Under the pieces are notes generated by a model. The model was not told where the DNA came from, ran no database searches, and worked only from the letters and a program-made list of their open reading frames with translations. Positions 1 through 9,042 of a stretch of DNA of 64,000 nucleotides are shown here, piece after piece. The stretch spans positions 62,001 to 126,000 of the forward strand of contig CADAJP010000002.1 in assembly GCA_902788345.1 (NCBI GenBank), given 5' to 3'. Within the stretch, counting starts at the first letter, position 1; the number at the start of each line of letters is the position of its first letter. Position numbers and translations under genes: made by a program. The stretch comes from an uncultured bacterium. Lineage in GTDB: Bacteria; Cyanobacteriota; Vampirovibrionia; Gastranaerophilales; Gastranaerophilaceae.

Positions 1-882
1 GCCTATTTCTTCATCATCAAGAAGTTTTAAATCTGTACCGTCTCCGTTTATAACAAGTGTTGAATTTAACTCCTGAGATAAAAATTCACATCTGTCATAA
101 TCTTTTTCTATAATTTTTGCTTTTATTTTCATTTCCTCAAGATTTTTTGCAAGCATAAAACCTACATTACCGCCGCCGATAATCGCAACAGATTTAACCT
201 GCTCTTTTTCATGGAAAAATGTACCGGCAAGAATATCCAAAGAACGAGAAGTTCCCATAAAAATCAATTTATCATCGGCATTTATTTCTGTTAAACCATT
301 CGGAATAAATAACAATTCGCCTCTTTTTACCCCGACTATAACGGTATCTTTTGTAAACCCGCAATCTTTTACCATCTTGCCCACAATTTCAGATGTAGGT
401 TTAACTCTGTATTCCAAAAGTCTTGCCTTACCGTTTGCAAAATTTTCAACATCCAGTGCATGGGCAACGGTAACTATTCTGAATAATTCCTGCGTCAAGA
501 GTTCTTCAGGCCATATTACATTATCAATAAAAAAGTCTCCGAAATATTCATTAGCTTTGTCTTGTTCCATAGCATTTTGGTATTCTTTTTTAGACACAAA
601 ACATATTGTTTTAATACCGCTCACCTTCTTTGCAGCAAGACAAGCTACAATATTTGCTTCATCAAGATTTGTGCAGGCTATAAAAGCATCTGAATTTAAT
701 ATATCAGCTCTTTTTAAAATTTTTATGTCAGTTGCATTACCCTGAATAAAACTTATATCTAATTTATCAAATTCTTCGGTTCTGTTTTCTTCTTTATCAA
801 TTACAGTAATATCACAGTCTTCGAAAAACTCTGTTGCAAGAAGACATCCTATTTCTGTCGCACCGTATATAATTATTTTCAT
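1..882 (-). CDS. trkA: Trk potassium uptake regulatory protein TrkA (partial, C-terminus beyond window)
   Basis: TrkA is the peripheral cytoplasmic subunit that binds NAD(H) and gates the Trk/Ktr potassium channel. The frame is open from the ATG at 880-882 to base 1, giving 294 residues. It has an N-terminal RCK_N Rossmann domain (starting MKIIIYGATEIGCLLA), a central TrkA_C domain around residues 140-225, then the start of a second RCK_N domain with the dinucleotide-binding motif IIGGGNVGFMLA. Complete TrkA proteins are about 450 residues with two RCK_N/TrkA_C units, so roughly the last 150 residues lie outside. The gene follows the YggT gene by 10 bases on the same strand, so it is probably cotranscribed. 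The first glycine motif is degenerate (GATEIG), which may weaken NAD binding in that half; this is inference. Confidence 0.9.
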   Translation of the reverse strand, partial: MKIIIYGATEIGCLLATEFFEDCDITVIDKEENRTEEFDKLDISFIQGNATDIKILKRADILNSDAFIACTNLDEANIVACLAAKKVSGIKTICFVSKKEYQNAMEQDKANEYFGDFFIDNVIWPEELLTQELFRIVTVAHALDVENFANGKARLLEYRVKPTSEIVGKMVKDCGFTKDTVIVGVKRGELLFIPNGLTEINADDKLIFMGTSRSLDILAGTFFHEKEQVKSVAIIGGGNVGFMLAKNLEEMKIKAKIIEKDYDRCEFLSQELNSTLVINGDGTDLKLLDDEEIG

Positions 883-892
883 AATACTTTAC

Positions 893-1189
893 CTAACCGA
901 TTAAACCAACCATTGCAAATAATCTTACACATACAAATAAAACTACTCTGTCTAAAAATATCAAAGCAAACATCGCTATGACAGGAGAAAAATCAAACGG
1001 TCCTATAGGTGGTATGAATTTTCTGAATAAGTCCAAGTATAAATCCACCGCAGATTTTAAAAGCACCAGAAATTTGTTATTATTCCAATCCAAACCCGGA
1101 ATCCATGTTAATAAACATCTGACACAAATCAGAAGCATATATACATAAAAACACATATCAATTGCTTTTAATAATTTTAAACCTATCAT
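893..1189 (-). CDS. YggT family membrane protein
   Basis: Small inner-membrane protein of the YggT (YlmG/Ycf19) family, 98 residues. It has two hydrophobic segments (about 11-31 and 68-92) joined by the family's signature loop: LLTWIPGLDW, then a D-Y-L-x-L-F-R-K-F-I-P-P stretch, then GPFDFSPVIA. The family is widespread in bacteria and in cyanobacteria/plastids, where it has been linked to division or nucleoid partition; the biochemical role is not settled. Its start overlaps the stop of the upstream paralogue by four bases (ATGA), so the two are translationally coupled, and trkA follows 10 bases downstream. Confidence 0.88.
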   Translation of the reverse strand: MIGLKLLKAIDMCFYVYMLLICVRCLLTWIPGLDWNNNKFLVLLKSAVDLYLDLFRKFIPPIGPFDFSPVIAMFALIFLDRVVLFVCVRLFAMVGLIG

Positions 1190-1590
1190 TGATTATTCTC
1201 CTTATCGGAATTTTCTTCCTTATCCGCCGTATTATCCCCCGAACCGTCAAAATTTGCAACCTCTTGTTTTTTCATTTTTTCAAAAAATTCTTCTGCCGAC
1301 ATTATATAAACAGGAGGTTCATTGTTAAAATACTTATCATACAGTTTATGTAAACCGATTGATACCAAAACAACGGTAATCATTAACACCATCGGGCTGA
1401 ATGAGAACCCAAAAACAGGAGGAATCAAATAAAATCCGGCACACTTAAAAATATAATGAAACAGAGGATAATTCGGGTTTATATTTGGCACCAGCGATAA
1501 TATACACGCACAGACTATAAAATATAAATATAGATTTATAACCCTGTCAATAAAAATTATTAGTTTACCAAGTTTTTTAGATTTATTCAT
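1186..1590 (-). CDS. Second YggT-like membrane protein with charged C-terminal tail
   Basis: 134-residue protein whose first 85 residues follow the YggT plan: hydrophobic segment at about 10-35, a loop with LSLVPNINPNYPLF, a second segment around 60-83, and FSFSPMVLM in place of the usual DFSP motif. The FRK-PP part of the loop is reduced to FYLIPPVFG. It is a diverged tandem paralogue of the next gene, which it overlaps by four bases. Unlike that gene it carries about 45 extra hydrophilic residues (MSAEEFFEKMKKQ, then an acidic/Asn-rich tail), probably cytoplasmic. Family membership is well supported; function is unknown. Confidence 0.72.
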   Translation of the reverse strand: MNKSKKLGKLIIFIDRVINLYLYFIVCACILSLVPNINPNYPLFHYIFKCAGFYLIPPVFGFSFSPMVLMITVVLVSIGLHKLYDKYFNNEPPVYIMSAEEFFEKMKKQEVANFDGSGDNTADKEENSDKENNQ

Positions 1591-1604
1591 AATTTCCTTT
1601 TACA

Positions 1605-2405
1605 TTAAAAATCAATTTTAGTGGAATTTTTACATTCACACCTGTCAGTTTCTGCCGGAATTTTCTCTATCATTTTAAATAAAAGAGATTTTAAATTTTC
1701 TACATTGCTGTTAAATACTTTCAATACACTTTCATGCGAAACAGGAGGAACATCTCCGACTAAACCCGCATCATAATCGGTGATTAAAGAAATATTTAAC
1801 GGACACATATTTAATTCTTTCACTAAATATGCTTCAGGATAAGCCGTCATATTTATAACCTGCCACCCTTGTTTTGTAAAGAAGGCAGATTCTGCTTTTG
1901 TAGAAAATCTTGGTCCGTTGACTACAACAACCGTTCCGGTGTCATGCACTGGGATATTTAATTCTTTAGCAGTTTCAAGTGCAAGTTTTCTAAGTTCAGG
2001 ACAATATGTATCGGCAGGTGAAGGATGTTGAACAACAGGTCCTTCAAAAAATGTTGATTTTCTACCGTCTGTCCAGTCAACAAACTGATCACAAATCACA
2101 AAATCGCCCGGTTTTACTTCCTTTTGCAAACTTCCTGCCGCACATGGCGAAATTACTCTTTTGCAGCCCAAATGTTTCATAGCCCAGACATTAGCCCTGA
2201 AATTAACAAGATGAGGAGGGATAGAGTGATTTCTGCTGTGACGCGGCATAAAAGCGACTCTGTGAGGCCCTATTTTACCTATAAATACACTGTCGCTCGT
2301 TTGTCCGTACGGAGTATCAACTTTGACTTCTTCAATATCCTTTAAAAAACTGTAAAAACCTGAACCGCCAAAAACACCTATATCTGCTTTATCCAAAATT
2401 TCCAT
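1605..2405 (-). CDS. mtnP: S-methyl-5'-thioadenosine phosphorylase
   Basis: Cytoplasmic trimeric PNP/MTAP-family enzyme that phosphorolyses 5'-methylthioadenosine to adenine and 5-methylthioribose-1-phosphate in methionine salvage and polyamine metabolism. Visible family signatures include GVFGGSGFYSFL at the N-terminus (phosphate loop), PRHSRNHSIPPH, NFRANVWAMKHLGCKRV, SPCAAGSLQ, and NMTAYPEAYL near residue 190, which carries the substrate-contacting NMT motif. Length (266) is slightly below the usual 270-290. The ATG at 2403-2405 is preceded by AGGAGAT. It sits just upstream of the YggT genes on the same strand. Some family members prefer inosine or guanosine; the substrate is inferred from the motif set. 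Confidence 0.9.
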   Translation of the reverse strand: MEILDKADIGVFGGSGFYSFLKDIEEVKVDTPYGQTSDSVFIGKIGPHRVAFMPRHSRNHSIPPHLVNFRANVWAMKHLGCKRVISPCAAGSLQKEVKPGDFVICDQFVDWTDGRKSTFFEGPVVQHPSPADTYCPELRKLALETAKELNIPVHDTGTVVVVNGPRFSTKAESAFFTKQGWQVINMTAYPEAYLVKELNMCPLNISLITDYDAGLVGDVPPVSHESVLKVFNSNVENLKSLLFKMIEKIPAETDRCECKNSTKIDF

Positions 2406-2573
2406 AATATCTCCTTATTTTATATAACTTATTCTTGTTAAACTATTTTACAACACTTGAAATAAATATACAAATTTTGTAATCTTAATTTGATTACATA
2501 ACAGGATAGTTTCCATATTTAAAATTATGTGATAATATATAAATGATATAAGTTTAGATAAGAGGTTAACCTA

Positions 2574-3101
2574 ATGAAAAGTAATAAATTATTTGCATTG
2601 ATACTGATAATATCTTTATTTGCAGGCGGAAGTGTTGCAAAAGTATATTCACAAAGTGCTCCTTCCGGAATTTCCGGAGCAGTTGCCGCAAATTCTCAAG
2701 TGCAGTACACAAATGTCGGAGCATTAGATGTTGTAGCAAATCCGTTCAGATATTTACACAGAAATATTAAAATAAGAGGCAAATTTGATAAATTCTCTAC
2801 ATTAGGACTTGACTATCCGCCGGCATTAAGACCGTCAGATAAATATATTTCATTTTTAATTCAAAGACCTGATGTTATAAACCATAACATTCCTCTTTCC
2901 GAAATGAAAATTTTTCTTAAAAAAGAAATTGCCGAAAAACATATTGATTTAGATGCCGGAGATGAAATTGAGTTTTGCGGCAGAGTTTTTTCAACAGCTC
3001 TCGGTGATACATGGATGGATGTAGATTCTATTAAAGTAATCTTAAAGAAAAATCCTCCGAAAGAAACAAATAAAGAAACAACCGAAGAAATAAGTAAATA
3101 A
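2574..3101 (+). CDS. Exported protein, possible OB-fold
   Basis: 175-residue protein with a clear signal peptide (MKSNKLFALILIISLFAGGS, cleavage probably near residues 26-28). The mature part contains VVANPFRYLHRNIKIRGKF, a pattern common in small exported OB-fold proteins where residues before the first beta strand define a 'placement' of the chain, and ends in a Lys/Glu-rich tail. I do not recognise a named family. It has a GAGG-type ribosome binding site and lies divergent from mtnP across a 168-base gap, 69 bases before the GH57 gene. Probably periplasmic or envelope-associated. Confidence 0.6.
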   Translation: MKSNKLFALILIISLFAGGSVAKVYSQSAPSGISGAVAANSQVQYTNVGALDVVANPFRYLHRNIKIRGKFDKFSTLGLDYPPALRPSDKYISFLIQRPDVINHNIPLSEMKIFLKKEIAEKHIDLDAGDEIEFCGRVFSTALGDTWMDVDSIKVILKKNPPKETNKETTEEISK

Positions 3102-3170
3102 ACAAATACAATCTGATTATTGCATTGTATTGTATAGATATTCTTTTATCTGCTTATAAAAAGGAGTCAT

Positions 3171-5669
3171 ATGGAAGTAAATAAAAAAAAGTTTTTAGCT
3201 ATACATGGTCATTTTTATCAACCGCCGAGAGAAAATCCTTGGCTGGAAGCGATTGAACTTCAGGAAAGTGCTTCGCCATGTCACGACTGGAATGAGAGAG
3301 TATGCAGTGAATGTTATACTCCAAATTCTGTTTCGCGTATTGTTGACAGCAGAAATAAAATTTTAGATATCGTTAACAACTACACAAGAATGAGTTTTAA
3401 TTTTGGACCTACACTTTTATCCTGGATGGAAGTATATGCTCCGCTGACATATGAAAGAATTATAAAAGCTGATATAGACAGTCTTTCTGAACACAACGGA
3501 CACGGAAATGCGATTGCTCAGGTCTATAATCACATGATTATGCCTCTTGCAAATGAACATGATAAAGAAACGCAGGTAAAATGGGGCATAAAAGATTTTG
3601 AATATCGTTTCGGCAGGAAACCTGAGGGAATGTGGCTTGCTGAAACGGCAGTTGATGATGATACATTAAAAGTTTTGGCGGATAACGGAATTAAATTCAC
3701 AATACTTTCACCATATCAGGCTTTAAAAATAAGAAAAGAAGGAGCAAATGAGTGGCAGGATGTAAGCTGGGGAAATGTTGACCCTGCAAGAGCATACAAA
3801 TATACCATTAAAAGCGAACCTTCAAAATTTATATATTTATTTTTCTATGACGGTGCAATTTCGCGTTCTGTCGCATTTGACGAGTTATTAAAAGACGGAA
3901 ATAAATTCATTAAAAGACTTAGTGACGGCGTTTCCGATTCAAGAGATTACGACCAGCTGGTAAATATTGCAACTGACGGAGAAAGCTACGGTCATCACAC
4001 AAAATTCGGAGATATGGCTCTTTCATATGTTTTGAAAATAAAAGCAGAAACTGAAGGTTTTGAAATTACCAATTACGGTGAATACCTTGCAAAATGCGGA
4101 AGTGACTACGAAGCAGATATAAAACAGGCATCTTCATGGAGCTGTTTCCATGGTGTAGGACGATGGAAAGAAGATTGCGGATGTTCTACAGGCGGTCAGC
4201 CGGGATGGAATCAGAAGTGGAGAAAACCTTTAAGAGAGGCTTTAGATTATTTAAGGGACAGACTTGCGGTAGTATTTGAAAATGAAGGTAAAAAATATTT
4301 CAATGGTGATGCGTGGGAAATCAGAAACAAATATATTGATGTTGTCTTAAACAGAAATAACGCAACAATAAAGAATTTTCAAAAAAATAATTTCAGATCT
4401 GATTTAACAGAAACAGAAAAAGTCAGAGGGATGGAATTACTTGAAATGCAGCGCCAAACAATGCTAATGTATACAAGCTGCGGTTGGTTTTTCAATGAAA
4501 TTTCCGGACTTGAAACAGTACAAATTATGAAATATGCAGCCCGCGCTATGCAGCTTGCATCTAACTTTAGCTCAGAAGATTTTGAAACTCCGTTTTTAAA
4601 TATTCTCAATGAAGCAAAAAGTAATATTAAAGAATACGGCACAGGAAAAGATATTTACGAAAGATGGGTTAAACCATCGGTTGTAACCCTCAAGGAAGTC
4701 GCTTGCCTGTGGGCAATATCTTCACTTTATCAGGAATTTGAAGAGGATGAAGATGTATATTGCTACAGTGTAAGACGTAAAAACTACTATAAAGCAGAAA
4801 AAGGCAACTCAAATTTTGTTGTAGGAAATATAGAAGTAACATCAAAAATTACCCTGCAAAAATCGAATTTAGTCTTTGCACTTATGCAGTTCCCTGACGG
4901 AGATTTTCACTGTGCAATAAAAGAATATTCTTCCAATGATGAATTTAACGAATTAAAAAATTCTCTTGTCAGAACATTTATGCTCTATCCGCAAACCGAA
5001 ATCATCAGAGCTTTAGATGAAAAATTCGGCAAAGAATATTTTACACTTAAAAACATATTTATAGAAGAAAGAAAGAAAATTTTGCAAATACTTTTGAAAG
5101 ATCAACTCAAAAAATTTGCAAACCGCTACGAAGAAATGTACGATCAGGGCAAAAGCTCTATTTATCACATGCAAAGTCTTGGCTTGGAAATTCCTAAAGA
5201 ATTTAAAATCTCTGCAGGTTATACCCTCAGCCACAGATATAATGATTTACTTGCGGACAGCAACGGATTTGTAGAAGAGAATATCATTCAGCAAATTATG
5301 GCAATTAATTTTGAAGCGAAAAAAATGGATATTGATATAGATAAAACACCGTCTAATAAGAATTTTGCAAGACGCGTAATAACAAATCTGAACAGACTGA
5401 CAAAAAGTTTTGAAGCAAGACAGGCAGATGCAATAGTAGAACTTTTTGAAATTATCGAAAAATTAGAACTCAACATTGATATTACGGAAGCTCAAAATAT
5501 TTATTACAACAAGATTTATCACCGTATAGGAGATATTCTTGAAAACAATATTAAAGAGCCGGGAGAAAAAGAATTTGAATTTATCAAACTTCTTTTGACA
5601 ATAGGAGAAAAGTTAAATATCAATGTCGATTTTTACCGTATGAAACTTGATAAAATGGTAAGTGTTTAA
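3171..5669 (+). CDS. Glycoside hydrolase family 57 protein with DUF3536
   Basis: 832-residue member of the GH57 alpha-amylase/alpha-mannosidase-like superfamily with a C-terminal DUF3536 region. The N-terminal (beta/alpha)7 barrel starts with the GH57 hallmark HGHFYQPPRENPW, followed by NFGPTLLSWME, a GHGNAIAQVYNHMIMPLA segment, and GMWLAETAVD, whose Glu is in the position of the GH57 nucleophile region; a later TDGESYGHH stretch carries a candidate Asp acid/base. GH57 enzymes cleave or transfer alpha-1,4-glucans in the cytoplasm; the substrate of DUF3536 members is not known to me. No signal peptide. Start ATG at 3171 has AAAAGGAG nine bases upstream. The next gene begins two bases after its stop. 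Confidence 0.85.
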   Translation: MEVNKKKFLAIHGHFYQPPRENPWLEAIELQESASPCHDWNERVCSECYTPNSVSRIVDSRNKILDIVNNYTRMSFNFGPTLLSWMEVYAPLTYERIIKADIDSLSEHNGHGNAIAQVYNHMIMPLANEHDKETQVKWGIKDFEYRFGRKPEGMWLAETAVDDDTLKVLADNGIKFTILSPYQALKIRKEGANEWQDVSWGNVDPARAYKYTIKSEPSKFIYLFFYDGAISRSVAFDELLKDGNKFIKRLSDGVSDSRDYDQLVNIATDGESYGHHTKFGDMALSYVLKIKAETEGFEITNYGEYLAKCGSDYEADIKQASSWSCFHGVGRWKEDCGCSTGGQPGWNQKWRKPLREALDYLRDRLAVVFENEGKKYFNGDAWEIRNKYIDVVLNRNNATIKNFQKNNFRSDLTETEKVRGMELLEMQRQTMLMYTSCGWFFNEISGLETVQIMKYAARAMQLASNFSSEDFETPFLNILNEAKSNIKEYGTGKDIYERWVKPSVVTLKEVACLWAISSLYQEFEEDEDVYCYSVRRKNYYKAEKGNSNFVVGNIEVTSKITLQKSNLVFALMQFPDGDFHCAIKEYSSNDEFNELKNSLVRTFMLYPQTEIIRALDEKFGKEYFTLKNIFIEERKKILQILLKDQLKKFANRYEEMYDQGKSSIYHMQSLGLEIPKEFKISAGYTLSHRYNDLLADSNGFVEENIIQQIMAINFEAKKMDIDIDKTPSNKNFARRVITNLNRLTKSFEARQADAIVELFEIIEKLELNIDITEAQNIYYNKIYHRIGDILENNIKEPGEKEFEFIKLLLTIGEKLNINVDFYRMKLDKMVSV

Positions 5670-5670
5670 A

Positions 5671-6513
5671 ATGAAATCAAAAAAGATATTAAACATCATC
5701 AAACGACTATTTTTTATAACAGTGGGTGCAATAATAACAGGTTTTGCCCTCGGAACATTCATGTCGCCAAATGAAATCATTGACGGCGGAGTAATCGGTG
5801 TTTCGATGATTTTGAGTAATGTATATAAGTTAAATCTTGGTTTGCTCATTATAATTTTGAACCTGCCGTTTATTCTTATGGCGTGGAAGAAAATGGGTAC
5901 AAAATTTGTACTGATGACAGCATACGGAAACATAATTTTGGCTCTTGCCACAGATTATTTTCACAACATAAAAGCGACAGGAGATTTGCTTTTGGCAACA
6001 GTTTTTGGCGGTATTATTCTGGGTGTCGGAGTCGGAACAATACTGAAAAACGAAGGCTCACTTGATGGAACAGAAATGTTATCGCTGTTAATTTCAAGAA
6101 AATTTGGGGTATCTCTCGGGGAATTTATACTAATAATAAATATTTTTATATACGCAGCTGCCGGATTGGTTTTCGGCTGGGAAAGTGCAATGTATTCCGT
6201 ATTAACCTACTTTATAGGTTCAAAGGTTATCGATTTTGTCATAGACGGATTTAACAGTTCAAAATCGGTAAGAATTATCAGCGATAACGCAGGAGCTATC
6301 GGAGAACAATTGATTGAAAGACTTGATATAAGTGTTACTTATCTGCAGGGAATTGGCGGATACACAGGGGCAGACAAAGATTTAATATACTGCGTACTCT
6401 CAAGATTAGAACTGCCGAAAATGTTAGACATCGTAAAAGAAATAGATCCTAAAGCATTTGTATCTGTTGTAAATGTGCACGAGGTTTACGGCGGCAGATT
6501 TCACAAAAAATAG
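5671..6513 (+). CDS. YitT family membrane protein (DUF161/DUF2179)
   Basis: Integral membrane protein of 280 residues. The N-terminal two thirds contain about five hydrophobic helices with YitT motifs (GTFMSPNEIIDGGVIGVSMI; GVGVGTILKNEGSLDGTEML), and the last 80 residues form the soluble DUF2179 domain (SVTYLQGIGGYTGADKDLIY). Family members are proposed transporters or membrane sensors; substrate unknown. I chose the ATG at 5671, one base after the upstream stop; an in-frame GTG at 5662 would overlap the GH57 gene and has no better ribosome binding site. The tight spacing suggests cotranscription with the GH57 gene. Confidence 0.85.
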   Translation: MKSKKILNIIKRLFFITVGAIITGFALGTFMSPNEIIDGGVIGVSMILSNVYKLNLGLLIIILNLPFILMAWKKMGTKFVLMTAYGNIILALATDYFHNIKATGDLLLATVFGGIILGVGVGTILKNEGSLDGTEMLSLLISRKFGVSLGEFILIINIFIYAAAGLVFGWESAMYSVLTYFIGSKVIDFVIDGFNSSKSVRIISDNAGAIGEQLIERLDISVTYLQGIGGYTGADKDLIYCVLSRLELPKMLDIVKEIDPKAFVSVVNVHEVYGGRFHKK

Positions 6514-6613
6514 TTGTCTGCCATAATTTAATAAACATTACAGCAGATTCATCAGCTTCAACCAAATAAACCATTTGATTTTTAAGTTTTTTAATAGTAA
6601 AATTGTTATGGAT

Positions 6614-6648
6614 TGTTGTTTTATACAACAGTTGTGGGTTAATATAAT
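6614..6648 (+). promoter_or_regulatory. Candidate promoter and operator of the hydrogenase operon
   Basis: An inverted repeat TGTTG-N7-CAACA (6614-6630) sits just upstream of a perfect TATAAT at 6643-6648, and the AGGAGCG ribosome binding site of hydC follows at 6661. No good -35 box lies 17 bases upstream of the TATAAT; the inverted repeat occupies that place, so it could be an operator or activator site. It does not match the Rex consensus well. Confidence 0.35.
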
Positions 6649-6670
6649 ATAAAAATGAATAGGAGCGAGA

Positions 6671-7171
6671 ATGGTAGAAGAAGGAAATTCTCGTAAAATC
6701 GACACAAGAAAACTGGATAACATCATCGAATCATGCGGTGGTGACAAATCTCATTTGATTGCGATTTTACAACAAGTTCAGGAAGAATATAAATACTTGC
6801 CTGAAGATGCATTAATTTACATTGGCACAAAGATTGAGGGTTTATCTCCTGCAACGGTTTACGGTGTTGCAACGTTTTATGCCCAATTTTCTTTGGATCC
6901 TAAAGGTAAATATGAAATTAAAGTTTGTGACGGAACAGCATGCCATGTTCGTGGCTCAATGCCTGTTTTGAACGCAATTAAAGCACACTTAAAACTTGAA
7001 GAAGGTAAAATGACCACACCTGACGGATTGTTTTCTCTTGAAACAGTAAGTTGTCTTGGGGCTTGCGGTCTTGCACCTGTTTGCGTTATTAACGGAAAAG
7101 TTTATCCGCAGATGACTTCAGATGCAGTAAAAATCGTTTTGGACACTCTTTTAAAACAGGAAAGAGGTTAA
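6671..7171 (+). CDS. hydC: Hydrogenase gamma subunit, NuoE-like [2Fe-2S] protein
   Basis: 166-residue thioredoxin-like [2Fe-2S] protein of the NuoE/HndA/HydC family, the small electron-transfer subunit of multimeric [FeFe] hydrogenases. Helical N-terminus (GGDKSHLIAILQQVQEEYKYLPEDAL), then the ferredoxin fold with cluster ligands in VCDGTACHVRGS (two Cys five apart) and SCLGACGLAPVC (two Cys four apart). It starts at ATG 6671 after AGGAGCG, and hydB starts three bases after its stop. With the next two genes it forms a complete HydABC-type set. The symbol follows Thermotoga usage; in Desulfovibrio the equivalent is hndA. Confidence 0.88.
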   Translation: MVEEGNSRKIDTRKLDNIIESCGGDKSHLIAILQQVQEEYKYLPEDALIYIGTKIEGLSPATVYGVATFYAQFSLDPKGKYEIKVCDGTACHVRGSMPVLNAIKAHLKLEEGKMTTPDGLFSLETVSCLGACGLAPVCVINGKVYPQMTSDAVKIVLDTLLKQERG

Positions 7172-7173
7172 AG

Positions 7174-9027
7174 ATGGCAAACTTAAATATAGATATTAAA
7201 AACGAACAGCAAAGAGCTCAAGAAGAAATTAAAAAACAAGGCTTCAGAGTTCTTGTATGTGCAGGAACAGGATGCGTTGCAAACGGTTCACTGCAGATTA
7301 TTGAAAAATTTAAAGAATTAGGTGCTGATGTTTCCGTAATGTCAGACTATGACAAAGTAACAATCGTTCCTACAGGATGTCACGGTTTTTGTGAACAGGG
7401 TGTTCTTGTTGTATTCCCTGATTTAGACCTGACTTATGTAAAAGTAAGATTAAATGACGTTGAAGAAATTTATGAAGCACTCAAAAATAATCAGGTTGTT
7501 GAAAGACTTTTATACACAGACCCTCATACAAATGAAAAAATACGCAAAAGTGAAGATATTAATTTCTATGCAAAACAAACAAGAACAGCTCTTGCAAATT
7601 GCGGAGAAATTAATGCGGAAAATATAGATGAAGCAATAGCTGTAAGAGGCTATGAAGCATTAGCCAAGGTTCTATCCGAAGGCAATCCTGACGGAGTTAT
7701 TGATGAAATAGTAAAATCAGGATTAAGAGGAAGAGGAGGCGGAGGTTTCCCTACAGGTATGAAATGGAAATTTACCGCAGCAAACAAAGGCGGAAAATCT
7801 TATGTAGTATGTAACGGTGACGAAGGCGACCCTGGCGCATTCATGGACAGATCCGTTATGGAAGGTGATCCGCATAAGTTGTTAGAAGGTATGGCAATTG
7901 CAGGTTTTGCGGTTGGTGCGGATGAAGCATATATTTATGTTCGTGCAGAATACCCTCTGGCTATCAAACGTTTAAGAAAAGCTATTGCAGACGCAGAAAG
8001 CAGAAACTTCTTAGGTGAAAACATTATGGGTTCAGGATTTAATTTCACAATCCATATTAAAGAAGGTGCAGGAGCTTTTGTTTGCGGTGAAGAAACCGCA
8101 CTTATTGCATCTATTGAAGGTGAAAGAGGAATGCCTCGTCCAAAACCTCCATTCCCTGCGAATAAAGGTTTGTTTGGAAGACCAACATTGATTAACAATG
8201 TTGAAACCTTGGCAAATGTTCCTGTAATTATTCTCAAAGGTGCAGATTGGTTTAGCTCAATGGGAACTGAAAAATCAAAAGGTACAAAAACTTTTGCACT
8301 TACAGGCGAAGTTAATAACACAGGCTTAATAGAAGTTCCAATGGGTACAACTTTAAGAGAAATCGTATTTGATATCGGCGGCGGTATCAGAGGCGGAAAG
8401 AAATTTAAAGCTGTACAAATCGGCGGGCCTTCAGGCGGATGTTTAACAGAAGAACATCTTGATATTCCTATGGATTACGATAATCTTATCAAAGCAGGTG
8501 CAATGGTAGGTTCAGGCGGTCTTGTTGTAATGGCGGAAGATACCTGTATCGTTGAAGTAGCAAGATTTTTCATGAACTTTACACAAAATGAATCTTGCGG
8601 TAAATGTGTACCATGCAGAGAGGGTACAAAAAATATGTTAAAAATCCTGCAAAAGATTGTTGCGGGAAAAGCTACAATGAAAGATTTGGATTTATTGGAA
8701 GAAATTGCTCAAACAATTAAAGACGGTTCTTTATGCGGTTTAGGTAAAACAGCTCCAAACCCTGTTCTTTCAACACTAAAATATTTCAGAGATGAATATA
8801 TTGCACACATCAAAGATCACAAATGTCCTGCCGGTGTATGTACAGCAATGAAAAAGGTTGTTATTCAGGAAGACCTTTGCAAAGGTTGTACTAAATGTGC
8901 AAGAAATTGTCCGGTCGAAGCAATTTCAGGTGAAGTTCGTCAGCCGCACCACATTGATCAATCAAAATGTATCAAGTGTGAAGCTTGTTTGAAAAATTGT
9001 CCGTTCAAGGCAATTGTTTTGGAATAG
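7174..9027 (+). CDS. hydB: Hydrogenase beta subunit, NuoF-like flavoprotein with ferredoxin domain
   Basis: 617-residue NADH-binding flavoprotein. Domains in order: N-terminal thioredoxin-like [2Fe-2S] domain (VCAGTGCVANGS, GCHGFCEQGV), NuoF FMN/NAD core (GLRGRGGGGFPTGMKW for FMN/NADH binding; GEETALIASIEGERG), SLBB domain, the NuoF [4Fe-4S] site (ESCGKCVPCREG), and a C-terminal two-cluster ferredoxin domain (two CxxCxxCxxxCP motifs at about residues 570-610). This is the architecture of the HydB/HndC subunit that links NAD(H) to ferredoxin in electron-bifurcating hydrogenases. Bifurcation itself is inferred from that architecture, not proved. It lies between hydC (3 bases) and hydA (15 bases). 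Confidence 0.92.
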   Translation: MANLNIDIKNEQQRAQEEIKKQGFRVLVCAGTGCVANGSLQIIEKFKELGADVSVMSDYDKVTIVPTGCHGFCEQGVLVVFPDLDLTYVKVRLNDVEEIYEALKNNQVVERLLYTDPHTNEKIRKSEDINFYAKQTRTALANCGEINAENIDEAIAVRGYEALAKVLSEGNPDGVIDEIVKSGLRGRGGGGFPTGMKWKFTAANKGGKSYVVCNGDEGDPGAFMDRSVMEGDPHKLLEGMAIAGFAVGADEAYIYVRAEYPLAIKRLRKAIADAESRNFLGENIMGSGFNFTIHIKEGAGAFVCGEETALIASIEGERGMPRPKPPFPANKGLFGRPTLINNVETLANVPVIILKGADWFSSMGTEKSKGTKTFALTGEVNNTGLIEVPMGTTLREIVFDIGGGIRGGKKFKAVQIGGPSGGCLTEEHLDIPMDYDNLIKAGAMVGSGGLVVMAEDTCIVEVARFFMNFTQNESCGKCVPCREGTKNMLKILQKIVAGKATMKDLDLLEEIAQTIKDGSLCGLGKTAPNPVLSTLKYFRDEYIAHIKDHKCPAGVCTAMKKVVIQEDLCKGCTKCARNCPVEAISGEVRQPHHIDQSKCIKCEACLKNCPFKAIVLE

Positions 9028-9042
9028 TAAAGGAAAATAATT

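Noticed and set aside
26..880. Long antisense open frame opposite trkA (377-745, plus strand).
   Set aside because: Composition is atypical and it lies fully inside trkA on the other strand; no ribosome binding site or family match.
5662..5670. GTG start for the YitT protein.
   Set aside because: It would overlap the GH57 gene by eight bases without a better ribosome binding site than ATG 5671.
6614..6630. The inverted repeat as a Rex operator.
   Set aside because: It lacks the TTGTGA/TCACAA pattern and spacing; kept only as an unnamed candidate operator.
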